Positions 53,291 through 63,340 are shown, numbered from the stretch's first letter. The stretch is 64,000 nt of DNA from Roseburia hominis (GCF_021531695.1 NZ_JADYUI010000001.1:1-64000), one strand, 5' to 3'. Translations and numbers: made by a program. Notes: generated by a model not told the origin, from the sequence alone.

Positions 53291-54040
53291 TTATTTATAA
53301 TTTACGATTTTACCAAAGTCTGCTTTCAAAGAAGCTCCACCAACTAATCCACCATCAATATCCGGTTTTGCAAACAATTCTGCTGCGTTTCCTGCATTTA
53401 CAGATCCACCGTACTGAATACGAACTGCTTCTGCTGTTGCTTCACCATATACTTCTTTGATGCATGCACGAATCGCACCACAAACTTCTTCTGCCTGATC
53501 GGAAGTAGCTGTTTTACCGGTTCCGATTGCCCAGATTGGCTCATAAGCAATAACCATAGACGCTACCTGTTCTGCTGTTACACCTGCGAGGTCAGATTTA
53601 ATCTGCATTCTGATCCAGTCAAGTGTAATACCCATTTCTCTCTGCTCTAAAGATTCTCCACAGCAAAGAATTGGTGTAAGGCCTGCTTCTAACGCTTTCT
53701 TTACTTTTTTATTGATGACACAATCACATTCTTTAAAGTAATCACGTCTCTCAGAATGTCCTAATACAACGTATTTTACGCCGGCATCTACTAACATCTC
53801 AGCAGAAATTTCTCCGGTATATGCACCTTTTTCTTCAAAGTACATATTCTCAGCACCAACTGCAACATTTGTTCCTTTTACTGCTTCTACAACCGGAACA
53901 ATGTCAATTGCAGGTACACAATATACAACATCTACGTCATCACTCTTTACAAGTGGTTTTAACTCTTCTACTAATTTTACAGCCTGGCTTGGAGTCATGT
54001 TCATTTTCCAGTTTCCGGCTACAATTTTCTTTCTTGCCAT
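53291..54040 (-). CDS. tpiA: Triosephosphate isomerase
   Basis: Interconverts dihydroxyacetone phosphate and glyceraldehyde-3-phosphate. The 249-residue barrel has catalytic Lys in [10 protein letters not shown], His in [11 protein letters not shown] and Glu in [13 protein letters not shown]. The phosphate loop is [12 protein letters not shown]. It lies 34 bases after pgk in the operon gap-pgk-tpiA. Confidence 0.97.
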   Translation of the reverse strand: MARKKIVAGNWKMNMTPSQAVKLVEELKPLVKSDDVDVVYCVPAIDIVPVVEAVKGTNVAVGAENMYFEEKGAYTGEISAEMLVDAGVKYVVLGHSERRDYFKECDCVINKKVKKALEAGLTPILCCGESLEQREMGITLDWIRMQIKSDLAGVTAEQVASMVIAYEPIWAIGTGKTATSDQAEEVCGAIRACIKEVYGEATAEAVRIQYGGSVNAGNAAELFAKPDIDGGLVGGASLKADFGKIVNYK

Positions 54041-54074
54041 TTTAATTTCTCCTTAATTCTATTGTATGATTCTC

Positions 54075-55286
54075 TTATTTATCGTTAGCTGCTGCTACAC
54101 CCGGTAATTCTTTTCCTTCTAAGAATTCAAGAGAAGCACCACCACCGGTAGAGATATGAGTCATCTTGTCACCAAATCCCAACTGATTTACAGCTGCTGC
54201 GGAATCACCACCACCGATGATTGTAGTTGCATCTGTCTCAGCCAAAGCTTCTGCTACTGCAATAGTACCTTTTGCAAGAATTGGATTTTCGAAAATACCC
54301 ATCGGTCCGTTCCATACAACTGTTTTTGCAGATTTTACTTCGTTTGCATATAATTCAGCAGTCTTAGGTCCGATATCAAATCCTGCTTTATCAGCCGGCA
54401 TTTTATCAGAATCATATACTTCCACATCAATTTTAGCATCAATTGGATCAGGAAAAGCTGCTGCTACTACAGAATCAACCGGAAGTAATAATTTCTTTCC
54501 TAATTTTTCTGCTTTTTCCATCATTTCTTTACAATAATCCAACTTGGTATCATCTACTAAAGACTGACCAATTTCATATCCTTTTGCTTTTAAGAATGTG
54601 AATGCCATACCACCACCGATGATTAAAGTATCACATTTCTCAAGTAAATTGGAAATAACATTTAATTTATCTGCAACTTTAGCTCCACCAAGAATTGCAA
54701 CGAAAGGTCTTACCGGATTTTCTACTGCATTTCCAAGGAAGTCGATTTCTTTCTGCATTAAGTAACCAACTACTGCAGTATCAACCATAGAAGCAACACC
54801 AACGTTAGAGCAATGTGCTCTATGTGCAGTACCGAATGCATCGTTTACGAAAACATCGCAAAGAGAAGCAAGATCTTTGGAAAAAGCTTCGCCATTCTTT
54901 GTTTCTTCTGCTCTGAAACGTGTATTCTCAAGTAAGATAACATCTCCGTCTTTCATAGCTTCTACAGCAGCTTTTGCATTTGGTCCTACTACTTCCGGAT
55001 CAGCAGCAAATTTTACTTCCTGTCCTAATAACTCAGAGAGTCTCTTAGCTACCGGTGCAAGAGTCTTTGTTTTCTTATCTTCTTCTGTTTTTACTTTTCC
55101 AAGGTGAGAGCAAAGAATTACTTTTCCGCCATCTGCAATTAATTTCTTGATCGTCGGTAAAGCTGCTACAAGACGGTTCTCATCTGTGATTTTTCCATCT
55201 TTTAAAGGTACGTTGAAATCACATCTGCAAAGAACTCTTTTTCCTTTTACATTGATATCATCTACTGATTTTTTATTTAATGACAT
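54075..55286 (-). CDS. pgk: Phosphoglycerate kinase
   Basis: Makes ATP and 3-phosphoglycerate from 1,3-bisphosphoglycerate. It has 403 residues. The start is placed at the ATG reading [16 protein letters not shown], with AGGAGG upstream; a nine-codon extension exists but has no site. The signature [15 protein letters not shown] and the nucleotide region [16 protein letters not shown] with [19 protein letters not shown] are present. It lies between gap, after a terminator-like hairpin, and tpiA. Confidence 0.97.
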   Translation of the reverse strand: MSLNKKSVDDINVKGKRVLCRCDFNVPLKDGKITDENRLVAALPTIKKLIADGGKVILCSHLGKVKTEEDKKTKTLAPVAKRLSELLGQEVKFAADPEVVGPNAKAAVEAMKDGDVILLENTRFRAEETKNGEAFSKDLASLCDVFVNDAFGTAHRAHCSNVGVASMVDTAVVGYLMQKEIDFLGNAVENPVRPFVAILGGAKVADKLNVISNLLEKCDTLIIGGGMAFTFLKAKGYEIGQSLVDDTKLDYCKEMMEKAEKLGKKLLLPVDSVVAAAFPDPIDAKIDVEVYDSDKMPADKAGFDIGPKTAELYANEVKSAKTVVWNGPMGIFENPILAKGTIAVAEALAETDATTIIGGGDSAAAVNQLGFGDKMTHISTGGGASLEFLEGKELPGVAAANDK

Positions 55287-55362
55287 AAATATGTCCTCCT
55301 TATTTGTTTTCACATCAATATTCTTAAAGTACTTTTATAATACAAGAATTTTCCTATACAAC

Positions 55363-55402
55363 AAAAAAGGAATCCGGTCCAAAACGACCGGACCCCCTTT
55401 TT
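55363..55402 (-). terminator. Terminator/attenuator between gap and pgk
   Basis: On minus, GGGGGTCCGGTC pairs with GACCGGATTCC around GTTTTG, then TTTTTTG. It is a full intrinsic terminator, so gap should be made at higher levels than pgk and tpiA if these depend on read-through. Confidence 0.9.
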
Positions 55403-55427
55403 GAGTCTTATCCGAACAAGAATAATC

Positions 55428-56444
55428 TTATGCTAATTCAGAGAAGTATTTAATTGTACGAACCATCTGAGATGTATAGCTGTTCTCATTATCATACCAT
55501 GAAACAACCTGTACTTCGTACAAATCATCAGCTACCTGGTTAACCATTGTCTGAGTAGCATCGAATAATGAACCATATCTCATACCAACGATATCAGAAG
55601 ATACGATTTCATCTTCGTTGTAACCGAAAGATTCGTTAGCTGCTGCTTTCATAGCTGCATTGATATCTTCTTTTGTAACACCAGCTTTTTTAACAACTGC
55701 TGTTAAGATTGTTGTAGAACCTGTTGGTGTAGGAACACGCTGAGCAGATCCGATTAATTTTCCGTTCAATTCAGGAATAACAAGTCCAATTGCTTTTGCA
55801 GCACCTGTGCTGTTTGGAACAATATTAACTGCTGCTGCTCTTGATCTTCTTAAATCACCTTTTCTCTGTGGTCCGTCAAGAGTCATCTGATCACCTGTGT
55901 AAGCATGGATTGTTACCATGATACCAGACTGGATTGGTGCATATTTATTTAATGCATCAGCCATAGGTGCTAAACAGTTTGTTGTACAAGAAGCTGCAGA
56001 AATAATTGTATCTGTTGCTTTTAATGTCTCGTGGTTTGTATTGTAAACAATGGTAGGAAGGTCGTTTCCAGCCGGAGCTGAGATAACAACTTTACGAGCA
56101 CCAGCATTGATATGAGCCTGTGCTTTTTCCTTGCTTGTGTAGAAGCCGGAGCATTCCAATACAACGTCTACTTTTAATTCTCCCCAAGGGCAGTTGTTTG
56201 CATCTGGGAATGCGTAGATTTTGATTTCTTTTCCGTCAACAGTGATAGAATCTTCACCAGCTGATACTTTGTCAGCTAATTCATATTTACCCTGAGATGA
56301 ATCATATTTTAACAAGTGTGCTAACATTTTAGGACTTGTCAAATCGTTGATTGCTACTACTTCATATCCTTCTGCTCCAAACATCTGTCTGAATGCAAGA
56401 CGACCGATACGGCCGAAACCATTGATTGCTACTCTTACTGCCAT
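55428..56444 (-). CDS. gap: Glyceraldehyde-3-phosphate dehydrogenase
   Basis: Oxidises glyceraldehyde-3-phosphate with NAD+. The 338-residue protein has the Rossmann motif [18 protein letters not shown], the catalytic Cys in [12 protein letters not shown] and the C-terminal [17 protein letters not shown]. The ribosome site is AGGAGG. It is the first gene of the lower-glycolysis cluster, with a good promoter and an adjacent palindrome. Confidence 0.98.
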   Translation of the reverse strand: MAVRVAINGFGRIGRLAFRQMFGAEGYEVVAINDLTSPKMLAHLLKYDSSQGKYELADKVSAGEDSITVDGKEIKIYAFPDANNCPWGELKVDVVLECSGFYTSKEKAQAHINAGARKVVISAPAGNDLPTIVYNTNHETLKATDTIISAASCTTNCLAPMADALNKYAPIQSGIMVTIHAYTGDQMTLDGPQRKGDLRRSRAAAVNIVPNSTGAAKAIGLVIPELNGKLIGSAQRVPTPTGSTTILTAVVKKAGVTKEDINAAMKAAANESFGYNEDEIVSSDIVGMRYGSLFDATQTMVNQVADDLYEVQVVSWYDNENSYTSQMVRTIKYFSELA

Positions 56445-56486
56445 GTCTTAATTCCTCCTAAATTTAATCATTAAGATTCTTTTTCT

Positions 56487-56502
56487 TTGGGTACACACCC
56501 AA
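56487..56502 (-). promoter_or_regulatory. Operator-like palindrome at the gap promoter
   Basis: On minus, TTGGGTGTGTACCCAA has perfect 6-base arms. It lies eight to nine bases downstream of the -10 box, covering the likely transcription start. It could bind a glycolytic regulator of the CggR/Rex kind. Identity is unknown; no regulator gene is adjacent. Confidence 0.55.
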
Positions 56503-56510
56503 CTGTTATT

Positions 56511-56539
56511 ATTCTAACTAATTTTATTCCAAAATTCAA
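56511..56539 (-). promoter_or_regulatory. Promoter of gap
   Basis: On minus, -35 TTGAAT (56534-56539), a 17-base spacer and -10 TAGAAT (56511-56516), about 65 bases before the gap ATG. Confidence 0.7.
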
Positions 56540-56766
56540 GTAGGTTTCTGCACTTTGTTAATTTTTTCACTATTTCATTTTCTTCCAATTCTTATTCTAA
56601 CACTTTTTACAATTCCGTTCTTTTTATTATCATTCCATTCTGACAAAATAGTTAAATCTCAATTGACTTTTTTAGATATTATGTATAAGAAAAAATTTTT
56701 TATTCCTGTTTCATCCTAATTATCGTTGGAACAATCGTGCAAAAATGTGGATTCCTTTATTTTTTC

Positions 56767-56796
56767 TTGCATGCTGCTCCTTGTTTCTTCTATAAT
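56767..56796 (+). promoter_or_regulatory. Promoter of the PHP phosphatase gene
   Basis: -35 TTGCAT, an 18-base spacer and a perfect -10 TATAAT (56791-56796), 59 bases before the ATG. The spacer 56540-56766 between the divergent promoters is AT-rich with nothing else recognised. Confidence 0.65.
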
Positions 56797-56855
56797 GTAA
56801 GATATTGGACATCGTTTTTCGCATACAACAGGATTTGTAAATAGGAGGTAATATC

Positions 56856-57659
56856 ATGCTTTGGGATACTCATATGCACTCGGCATTTTCAGGAGACAGT
56901 GATACCGAACCGGAACTTATGGTACAAAGTGCCATTAACAAGCATTTAGACGGAATCTGCTTTACCGATCATTTTGATTACGATTACCCAAATGAACCGG
57001 ATGAGTTCCTTTTGGATTTTCCGGCTTACCAGCATAAAATTTCAGAATTGCAGGAAAAATATGCAAAAACTCTTCCAATCCATTTTGGAGTAGAATTGGG
57101 TTTACAACCGCATCTTTCCGATATGCATCAAGAACTTGTACAAAAATATCCCTTTGATTTTATCATTGGTTCCTCCCATGTTGTTCATGGCATGGATCCT
57201 TATTATCCCGGATTTTTTGATCATCGGAAAGAAGAAGAAGGTTATTTGGAATACTTTGAATCTGTACTGGAAAATATCAATGCCTTTTCGGATTTTGACG
57301 TCTATGGTCATATTGATTATGTTGTCCGCTATGGTCCAAATCAAAATAAATATTATTCCTATCAGAAATACAGTGATATTATAGATGAAATTTTAAAAAA
57401 ATTGATTTCTCTCGGAAAGGGAATCGAGCTAAATACCGGTGGTTTTAAATATGGACTCGGTCATCCAAACCCATGTGAAGACATCTTAAAACGTTATCAT
57501 GAACTCGGCGGTGAGATTTTAACACTTGGTGCAGATGCACACAAACCGGAACATGTTGCATATGATTTTGACAAAATACCTGACATTTTAAAAACCTGCG
57601 GTTTTTCCTATTATACTGTTTTCAAAGAGCGAAAACCCGTCTTCTTACCGATTCCATAA
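56856..57659 (+). CDS. HisJ-type PHP-domain histidinol-phosphatase family protein
   Basis: A 267-residue metal-dependent phosphatase of the PHP superfamily. Metal-binding residues appear as DTHMHSAFSGDS, FTDHFD, GVELGL, IGSSHVVHG, YGHIDYVVRYG and GADAHKPEHV. Family members include histidinol phosphate phosphatase HisJ, which would complement hisC at 24085, but other phosphate esters are possible. AGGAGG precedes the ATG. It is monocistronic. Confidence 0.88.
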   Translation: MLWDTHMHSAFSGDSDTEPELMVQSAINKHLDGICFTDHFDYDYPNEPDEFLLDFPAYQHKISELQEKYAKTLPIHFGVELGLQPHLSDMHQELVQKYPFDFIIGSSHVVHGMDPYYPGFFDHRKEEEGYLEYFESVLENINAFSDFDVYGHIDYVVRYGPNQNKYYSYQKYSDIIDEILKKLISLGKGIELNTGGFKYGLGHPNPCEDILKRYHELGGEILTLGADAHKPEHVAYDFDKIPDILKTCGFSYYTVFKERKPVFLPIP

Positions 57660-57673
57660 TAATGCCCTTTTTT

Positions 57674-57712
57674 GAGCCGCACTTGTAACTTTACTATTCC
57701 GTGCGGCTCTTT
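57674..57712 (+). terminator. Bidirectional terminator between convergent genes
   Basis: GAGCCGCAC and GTGCGGCTC pair around an 18-base loop, preceded by TTTTTTT and followed by TTTG. Confidence 0.85.
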
Positions 57713-57725
57713 GTCATGATCTGCA

Positions 57726-58907
57726 TCAACAGAGAGATGACAGATACTCCTGATATTCCGGATTTTTTTCTCTCAGTTTACGTACACTGTCTTTCAAACA
57801 TTCTATCGTATATGCAATTTCTTCCGGTGTTGTGCTCTTTCCCAAGGAAAAACGAAGCGAACCATGCTCCATTTCTTTTGGAACATCAATTGCTTTTAAT
57901 ACATGGGATACCGAACTTTGCCCCGAAGAACATGCAGATGCCGCCGACGCACAGATTCCTTTCATATCCAATAATTGTAGCAAAGTACCTCCTTCAATAA
58001 ATTGAAAGCAGAAATTTGCATTATTCGGCAAACGTTCTTCCCTGCTCCCATTCAATCTGGTATACGGAATTTCCCGCAATACCGTCTGAATCATTTTGTC
58101 GCGCAACTGTTGTTCTCTTGCCATTCGATATGGCATTTCATAAGCTGCCAGTTCCGCTGCCTTTCCAAAACCGACAATTCCCGGTACATTTTCAGTTCCG
58201 GCACGTTTTCCCATTTCCTGTCCACCGCCATCAATAAAGGATTTCAGCGGAATCTGTTTTCTGATATATAAACAGCCAATTCCTTTCGGTCCATACAATT
58301 TATGTCCACTTGTACTTAACATATCGATTGGAAGTTCTTTTACGGAAATCGGAATCTGTCCATATGCCTGCACAGCATCCGTATGAAGTAAAATATGATG
58401 TTTTTTTGCGATTTCAGCGATAGCTTCCATCGGTTCAATTGTACCGATTTCATTGTTTGCATACATGATGGAAATCAATATTGTTGTCGGTCGGATTGCC
58501 CGTTCTAATTCCTCCGGTCGGATTTTTCCCTCCTCGTCCACATTAAGATAAGTAACTGCAAATCCTTCTTCTTCCAATGATTTACAGCTATTTAATACTG
58601 CATGGTGTTCAATTTTGGACGTAATAATATGATTTCCCCGCCTTCTCCACATATGTGCCGTTGCCTTTATGGCCCAGTTATCCGCCTCACTTCCACCGGA
58701 AGTAAAATAAATTTCCTCCGGACTTGCCCCTATTACTTCTGCAACCTGCTTTCTTGCTTTTTCTACTGCAGCTCTGCTGAATTTTCCCAAATCATATAGT
58801 GTAGATGCATTCCCATATTTACCAAATAAAAACGGCTGCATCGCTTCTAAAACTTCCGGTGCAATCTGTGTTGTAGCCGCATGGTCAAGATATATTGTCC
58901 CTTTCAT
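57726..58907 (-). CDS. Cysteine desulfurase, NifS/IscS type
   Basis: A 393-residue PLP enzyme that takes sulfur from cysteine for Fe-S clusters or tRNA thiolation. It begins IYLDHAATTQIAPEVLEAM. It has the PLP-lysine motif STSGHKLYGPKGIG and the sulfur-carrying loop CASAASACSSGQSSVSHVL. It has no IscU or ThiI partner beside it, so the acceptor is open. It is divergent from the SpoVB-like gene. Confidence 0.92.
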   Translation of the reverse strand: MKGTIYLDHAATTQIAPEVLEAMQPFLFGKYGNASTLYDLGKFSRAAVEKARKQVAEVIGASPEEIYFTSGGSEADNWAIKATAHMWRRRGNHIITSKIEHHAVLNSCKSLEEEGFAVTYLNVDEEGKIRPEELERAIRPTTILISIMYANNEIGTIEPMEAIAEIAKKHHILLHTDAVQAYGQIPISVKELPIDMLSTSGHKLYGPKGIGCLYIRKQIPLKSFIDGGGQEMGKRAGTENVPGIVGFGKAAELAAYEMPYRMAREQQLRDKMIQTVLREIPYTRLNGSREERLPNNANFCFQFIEGGTLLQLLDMKGICASAASACSSGQSSVSHVLKAIDVPKEMEHGSLRFSLGKSTTPEEIAYTIECLKDSVRKLREKNPEYQEYLSSLC

Positions 58908-59007
58908 TTTTTTCCTCCTTTCTATTTATGATATGTTCTTTCTTTGTTCCGGTACACATATATTAAAAATAAGTCTGACCTTTCAATTTGTTAAAGGAGG
59001 TCTTTTT

Positions 59008-60318
59008 TTGAAACGAAACTTATTAAAGAACTCTCTTATCACAGGAACTCTGCTTCTTACCTTTGCCGGATTTTTAAGCAGAATCATTGGCTTCTTCTAT
59101 AGAATATTCCTAAGTCGTCACATAGGTGCAGAAGGGATCGGAATCTACCAGCTAATATTTCCCCTGCTTTCTCTTTGTATCTCCTTAACTTCCTCCGGTA
59201 TCCAGACAGGGATTTCCAAATACACCGCAGAAAAATATGCAAAAAACAATACCTCTGCTGCATTTTGTTATCTTTATGCCGGATTTTTTTTAAGTATTAC
59301 TCTGTCCATTCTTACCTGTATTTTTTTATATCAGAATGCGGATTTTTTAGCTCTGCACTATTTAAAAGAAAAGCGTGTTGCTCCTCTTCTTCGGATTATG
59401 GGGCTTTCTCTGCCTTTTTCCTCGATTCATGCCTGTATCTGCGGCTATTATTATGGTTGTAAAAAAGCTTTGATTCCTGCCATTTCACAACTTTTAGAGC
59501 AAATCGTACGCGTAGGATCCGTATATCTTATCTACTTAATTGAAGTGGAAAATGGGAAAACTCCAACCCCCGCCATCGCCGTATGGGGAATCGTGCTTGG
59601 AGAAGTTTTTTCCGCCTTGTTTTGCATTACTATCATACGTTTTCAAAAGCACTCCGATAACTTCTTTTCTGCCTTAAAAAAGATTGCTCTATTTTCTCTT
59701 CCCTTAAGCGCCAACCGCACCTCACTTAATTTTTTTCAAAGTCTGGAATCACTCTTAATTCCGGTAAGTTTAAAACAGTTTGGGTATACCAGCCAGGAAG
59801 CATTAAGTGTTTTCGGCATTTTGACAGGCATGGCACTTCCGGTCATTCTCTTTCCAAATGTACTAACCGGTTCCGTTGCTGTTATGCTTTTGCCTGCCAT
59901 TTCAGAAGCCCAGGAAAAGCAAAATCACAAATTAATTTTTAAAACAATCAAAAAGACCATAGAATCCTGCATGATTCTTGGTCTTATCAGTACATTATTT
60001 TTTCTGTTATCCGGACATTTCATCGGTGAATTTATTTTTCAGAATACTCTATCCGGTACTTTCATCACGACACTTAGCTGGATTTGTCCGTTTTTATTTC
60101 TCACAACAACATTAAGCAGCATTTTGCATGGACTTGGAAAAACGACGATTACTTTCATTCTGAATCTTCTTGCCAGCATTATTCGAATTTTAGGTATTGC
60201 ATTTCTGGTTCCCCGCTTTGGCATTCGTGCTTATCTTATGGGTATGTTACTAAGTCAGTTATTCCTTGCCTGCGGTTTTACTTTCTCTTTATATCATTTC
60301 TGCCGGAAAGGAAGATGA
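59008..60318 (+). CDS. SpoVB-like polysaccharide/lipid flippase (MOP superfamily)
   Basis: A 436-residue integral membrane protein with 12-14 hydrophobic segments. It opens LLLTFAGFLSRIIGFFYRIF and HIGAEGIGIYQLIFP, typical of stage V sporulation protein B and related MurJ/Wzx-type flippases, and also has SLKQFGYTSQEALSVFGILTG. The start is TTG at 59008, eight bases after AAAGGAGG; the in-frame extension upstream is unlikely. A role in spore cortex or envelope precursor export is inferred. Confidence 0.88.
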   Translation: MKRNLLKNSLITGTLLLTFAGFLSRIIGFFYRIFLSRHIGAEGIGIYQLIFPLLSLCISLTSSGIQTGISKYTAEKYAKNNTSAAFCYLYAGFFLSITLSILTCIFLYQNADFLALHYLKEKRVAPLLRIMGLSLPFSSIHACICGYYYGCKKALIPAISQLLEQIVRVGSVYLIYLIEVENGKTPTPAIAVWGIVLGEVFSALFCITIIRFQKHSDNFFSALKKIALFSLPLSANRTSLNFFQSLESLLIPVSLKQFGYTSQEALSVFGILTGMALPVILFPNVLTGSVAVMLLPAISEAQEKQNHKLIFKTIKKTIESCMILGLISTLFFLLSGHFIGEFIFQNTLSGTFITTLSWICPFLFLTTTLSSILHGLGKTTITFILNLLASIIRILGIAFLVPRFGIRAYLMGMLLSQLFLACGFTFSLYHFCRKGR

Positions 60319-60329
60319 ACAAAAGCGTA

Positions 60330-60361
60330 CAAAGCACATTAGCGCACAAAGTGCTTTTTGT
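60330..60361 (+). terminator. Terminator of the flippase gene
   Basis: AAAGCAC and GTGCTTT form a short stem followed by TTTG. Immediately after it a longer inverted repeat, TTTTTGTTGTATCG (60355-60368) with CGATACAACAAAAA (60387-60400), could reinforce termination on both strands. Confidence 0.65.
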
Positions 60362-60395
60362 TGTATCGAAAATTTCCAGGAATTTCCGATACAAC

Positions 60396-60426
60396 AAAAA
60401 TATCCCCACCAACCGGTGAGGATATG
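60396..60426 (-). terminator. Terminator of efp
   Basis: On minus, ATATCCTCACC pairs with GGTGGGGATAT around GGTT, followed by TTTTGTT. It lies 25 bases past the efp stop. Confidence 0.88.
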
Positions 60427-60450
60427 ATTTATTCTACTTTAGGAATTCCT

Positions 60451-61008
60451 TTATACTCTGGACAAATATTCGCCTGTTCTGGTATCAATCTTAATAACAT
60501 CACCCTGTTCTACGAACAACGGAACATTAACATTTGCTCCAGTCTCAACTGTAGCAGGTTTTGTAGCACCTGTTGCTGTATTACCTTTGAAACCAGGTTC
60601 TGTCTCTGTAATCTCTAATTCTACAAAAAGAGGTGGTTCTACTGCAAATACATTTCCATTATGAGAACATACTTTACACATTTCATTCTCTTTTACGAAT
60701 TTAAGAGCATCACCGATTGTATCTGTATTCAATGCAACCTGATCATAAGTCTCTACATCCATAAAATAATAAAGATCTCCATCTTTATATAAATACTGCA
60801 TATCTTTTCTATCAATACGTGCCTGTGGACATTTTTCTGTCGGGCGGAAAGTTGTCTCTACAACACCACCATTAATGATATTTTTTAATTTTGTTCTAAC
60901 GAAAGCCGCACCTTTTCCCGGTTTTACATGCTGAAATTCGATAATCTGATAAATATTCCCATCATATTCGATGGTCATACCATTTCTAAAATCTCCTGCT
61001 GAAATCAT
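60451..61008 (-). CDS. efp: Elongation factor P
   Basis: Relieves ribosome stalling at proline runs. The 185-residue protein has three beta domains and the tip loop [18 protein letters not shown] with Lys32, the residue modified in many bacteria. No modification gene such as epmA or ymfI is nearby. GGAGG precedes the ATG. Confidence 0.97.
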   Translation of the reverse strand: MISAGDFRNGMTIEYDGNIYQIIEFQHVKPGKGAAFVRTKLKNIINGGVVETTFRPTEKCPQARIDRKDMQYLYKDGDLYYFMDVETYDQVALNTDTIGDALKFVKENEMCKVCSHNGNVFAVEPPLFVELEITETEPGFKGNTATGATKPATVETGANVNVPLFVEQGDVIKIDTRTGEYLSRV

Positions 61009-61103
61009 TCGATATTCCTCCTTAAATCTCTATGGGAATGTTACCCACTTGTTCCATTTTATAATAAATGCCTCTATATTTCAACCTTTTTTCATCATGT
61101 TTT

Positions 61104-61544
61104 TTATCTTTGCTCTATATCATGAATCATGGCAACGCGTCTTTCATGCCTGCCACCTAAAAATTCTGCCTCTAAATATGTCTTTACAATATCTTTTGCA
61201 GTTTCCAGACCAACGATTCTTGCGCCAAAAGCAATAATATTGGCATTATTATGTTCTTTTACCAGATGTGCCGTAGTAGTATCAGAACATACTGCAGCCC
61301 GTACTCCTTTTACCTTATTCGCTGCAATGGAAATACCAACGCCTGTTCCACAGATTAAAATCCCGCAATCTGCTTCTCCTGCTGCAACGGCTTTTCCTAC
61401 TTTTTCTCCATATACCGGATAATCACAGCTTTCATTGGAATCAGTACCATAATTAATGACCTCATGCCCTAAACTTTCCACATACGCTTTGATTTCATTT
61501 TTCATCTCTACTGCTGCATGATCATTTCCAATTGCAATTTTCAT
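61104..61544 (-). CDS. rpiB: Ribose-5-phosphate isomerase B
   Basis: Interconverts ribose-5-phosphate and ribulose-5-phosphate. The protein of about 146 residues starts MKIAIGNDHAAVEMKNEIK, with the conserved DCGILICGTGVGISIAANK loop containing the catalytic Cys. The ATG is set by AGGAGG upstream. It overlaps the end of the YqeG-type gene by 23 bases. The LacAB branch is less likely, as no tagatose genes are present. Confidence 0.95.
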   Translation of the reverse strand: MKIAIGNDHAAVEMKNEIKAYVESLGHEVINYGTDSNESCDYPVYGEKVGKAVAAGEADCGILICGTGVGISIAANKVKGVRAAVCSDTTTAHLVKEHNNANIIAFGARIVGLETAKDIVKTYLEAEFLGGRHERRVAMIHDIEQR

Positions 61545-62061
61545 CTTCATTTCCTCCTGCATGCTTTTTCCTGTTTCTTTGATAAAAAAATAATACAATT
61601 TTCTCTAAATAACGCTTTAACACAATCTGTATTTCTTCTTTTGGATGAATGGGTTTCACCAGAATCGTTGGTATCCCGGTACGATTTGCTCCGTATACAT
61701 CCGTAAATATCTGATCTCCGACAAACAATGTATTCGTCTTATCGGTTCCCATGATTGTCATTGCTTTTTCATAATTTTTCGTCGATGGTTTATGCGCATC
61801 AAAAATATAATTCACATGCACATCATCATTAAACATCTTAACACGTGGCTCTTTATTATTGGAAAGTAAACAACACTGATAGCCTAACTGTTTTAATCGA
61901 AAAAACAGCTTCTTTGCACGTTCATCCGCCTTTGCCCCATGTGGTACTAAAGTATTATCAATATCAAAAATGATACCACGATATCCTTTCTGATATAATG
62001 TTTCAAAATCTATTACATAAGTAGAGTCCACATATTCTGTTGGATAAAAACACTGTAACAT
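61522..62061 (-). CDS. YqeG-family HAD IIIA phosphatase
   Basis: A protein of about 179 residues with the HAD motif I IIFDIDNTLVPHGAK, motif II in LLSNNKE, and GDQIFTDVYGANRTG near the C-terminus, the pattern of the YqeG family. The substrate is unknown; in yeast and cyanobacteria relatives act on phosphatidylglycerophosphate. The start is the ATG reading MLQCFYPTEYVD, five bases after GAAGGG. The basic C-terminal tail extends over the rpiB start. Confidence 0.9.
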   Translation of the reverse strand: MLQCFYPTEYVDSTYVIDFETLYQKGYRGIIFDIDNTLVPHGAKADERAKKLFFRLKQLGYQCCLLSNNKEPRVKMFNDDVHVNYIFDAHKPSTKNYEKAMTIMGTDKTNTLFVGDQIFTDVYGANRTGIPTILVKPIHPKEEIQIVLKRYLEKIVLFFYQRNRKKHAGGNEDENCNWK

Positions 62062-62081
62062 ATTTGCCCTTCGCTTTCCTA

Positions 62082-62135
62082 TCCTCTTTTTTCTGCATAA
62101 AACGAACATTTGCAATCCGCTTTATTACTTGCTCA
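62082..62135 (-). repeat. Partial copy of the metK-leader repeat
   Basis: On minus, GAGCAAG...AAGCGGATT, then AATGT and TTTATG, matches the second half of the metK leader (12273-12306) with several changes, including a four-base insertion. It begins at the stop codon of the hypothetical gene at 62133 and runs towards the YqeG-type gene. The hairpin arms are partly lost. Confidence 0.45.
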
Positions 62136-62534
62136 AATATCAAAATTTTCCTTGTTTCTGAATGAAGCACTTTCCGGCATTTTCTTTGCATGTACTCTGC
62201 CTTGTTCCATACTTTCCCCAACAAAACACTGATACTGCATAAGAACCTGCTTCTTTCGCATATCAGAAATTGCTTTTTCTACATCTAGCTTTTCTATGTC
62301 GCTGTCCGTCTCTTTTCTATCATACGAAAATCCTGTCTGATACTGTTTTGCATAACTTACTGTATCAAAAGTCTGCTGTGTGTTGACAACAGACTTTTCG
62401 GCAATTTCCCTCTCTGCTTTTACATCGTTTTGTTCTTCAGCAGGGACAAGCACATTCGCCCTATCCAATTCATTCATCCGTATCGAATTGTAAAACTCTG
62501 ATTCCGTAATCGGACGAATTCCCGATAACTTCAT
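62133..62534 (-). CDS. Hypothetical 133-residue protein
   Basis: Starts MKLSGIRPITESEFYNSIRM and contains the helical segment SDIEKLDVEKAISDMRKKQV followed by MQYQCFVG. There is no signal peptide and no membrane segment. It is charged and predicted mainly helical or disordered. No family is recognised. It lies 19 bases after nrdR and is likely co-transcribed with it. Confidence 0.75.
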   Translation of the reverse strand: MKLSGIRPITESEFYNSIRMNELDRANVLVPAEEQNDVKAEREIAEKSVVNTQQTFDTVSYAKQYQTGFSYDRKETDSDIEKLDVEKAISDMRKKQVLMQYQCFVGESMEQGRVHAKKMPESASFRNKENFDI

Positions 62535-62553
62535 AACGTCATGTCTCTTCCTT

Positions 62554-63006
62554 TTAACGATCTAAGATTTTCTTTAACTCATTCATGAATGTATTAACAT
62601 CTTTAAACTCACGATAAACAGAGGCAAACCTGACATATGCCACTGCCTCTAAATCCTTTAACTTATCCATAACAACCTCTCCAATCAATGAAGTTGGGAT
62701 TTCTTTCTCCTCTCGATTGAAAAGCTCCGTCTCTACTTCATCGACCAACTGATTGATCTGATTAATGGATACCGGTCTTTTATGACAGGCCCGAAGCACA
62801 CCCGCTTCAATTTTCGAACGGTCATACTGTTCTCTGCTATCATCCTTTTTAATTACAACAAGCGGTATGGTCTCTACTTTCTCATAAGTGGTAAACCGCT
62901 TTTTACAAGAATCACACAGCCGGCGGCGTCTGATGGATGTATTATCATCTGCCGGTCTTGAATCAATTACTCTGGTATCATCATTGCCGCAAAATGGACA
63001 CTTCAT
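62554..63006 (-). CDS. nrdR: Transcriptional repressor NrdR
   Basis: A 150-residue zinc and nucleotide-binding repressor of ribonucleotide reductase genes. The zinc ribbon is [17 protein letters not shown] with CDSCKKRF, followed by an ATP-cone domain ([20 protein letters not shown]). No nrd genes are in the window, so its targets lie elsewhere. Confidence 0.97.
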   Translation of the reverse strand: MKCPFCGNDDTRVIDSRPADDNTSIRRRRLCDSCKKRFTTYEKVETIPLVVIKKDDSREQYDRSKIEAGVLRACHKRPVSINQINQLVDEVETELFNREEKEIPTSLIGEVVMDKLKDLEAVAYVRFASVYREFKDVNTFMNELKKILDR

Positions 63007-63085
63007 ATAATCCTCCTACCCAAAACGGTTTACCGTTTTTATTGCTCTTAAGTATAACTTTCCCAATATCTTTTGTCAATCATTT

Positions 63086-63340
63086 CTATAATCTATGCTT
63101 TGCATCATCCAGACAAATATCCACAAGAATAATATCCGGTCCAATTTTCACAATCCGATCCCACGGAATGAAATATTCAAATTCACGGAAAAACACCCCA
63201 AACATTTTACATGGCTGTGGCACAATTAATGCTTTGATACAACCTCTTTTCTCATCCAGTTCCAAATCACAGACATTTCCAAGAAACCTGCAGTCCGCAA
63301 CATTAATCACATCTTTTTCCTGCAATTCACAAAAACGCAT
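63086..63340 (-). CDS. YlmC/YmxH-family (PRC-barrel) sporulation protein
   Basis: A protein of about 84 residues with a PRC-barrel-like pattern: MRFCELQEKDVINVADCRFL, then GNVCDLELDEKRGCIKALIV and IPWDRIVKIGPDIILVD. Homologues YlmC and YmxH occur in nearly all spore-forming Firmicutes, and their role is not settled. The start at the third in-frame Met is preferred by family alignment; two earlier ATGs (63346, 63349) are possible. Confidence 0.85.
   Translation of the reverse strand: MRFCELQEKDVINVADCRFLGNVCDLELDEKRGCIKALIVPQPCKMFGVFFREFEYFIPWDRIVKIGPDIILVDICLDDAKHRL

Noticed and set aside
58933-59007. ATG-start extension of the SpoVB-like flippase
   Set aside because: AAAGGAGG eight bases before a TTG at 59008 gives a better start and the normal N-terminus of the family.
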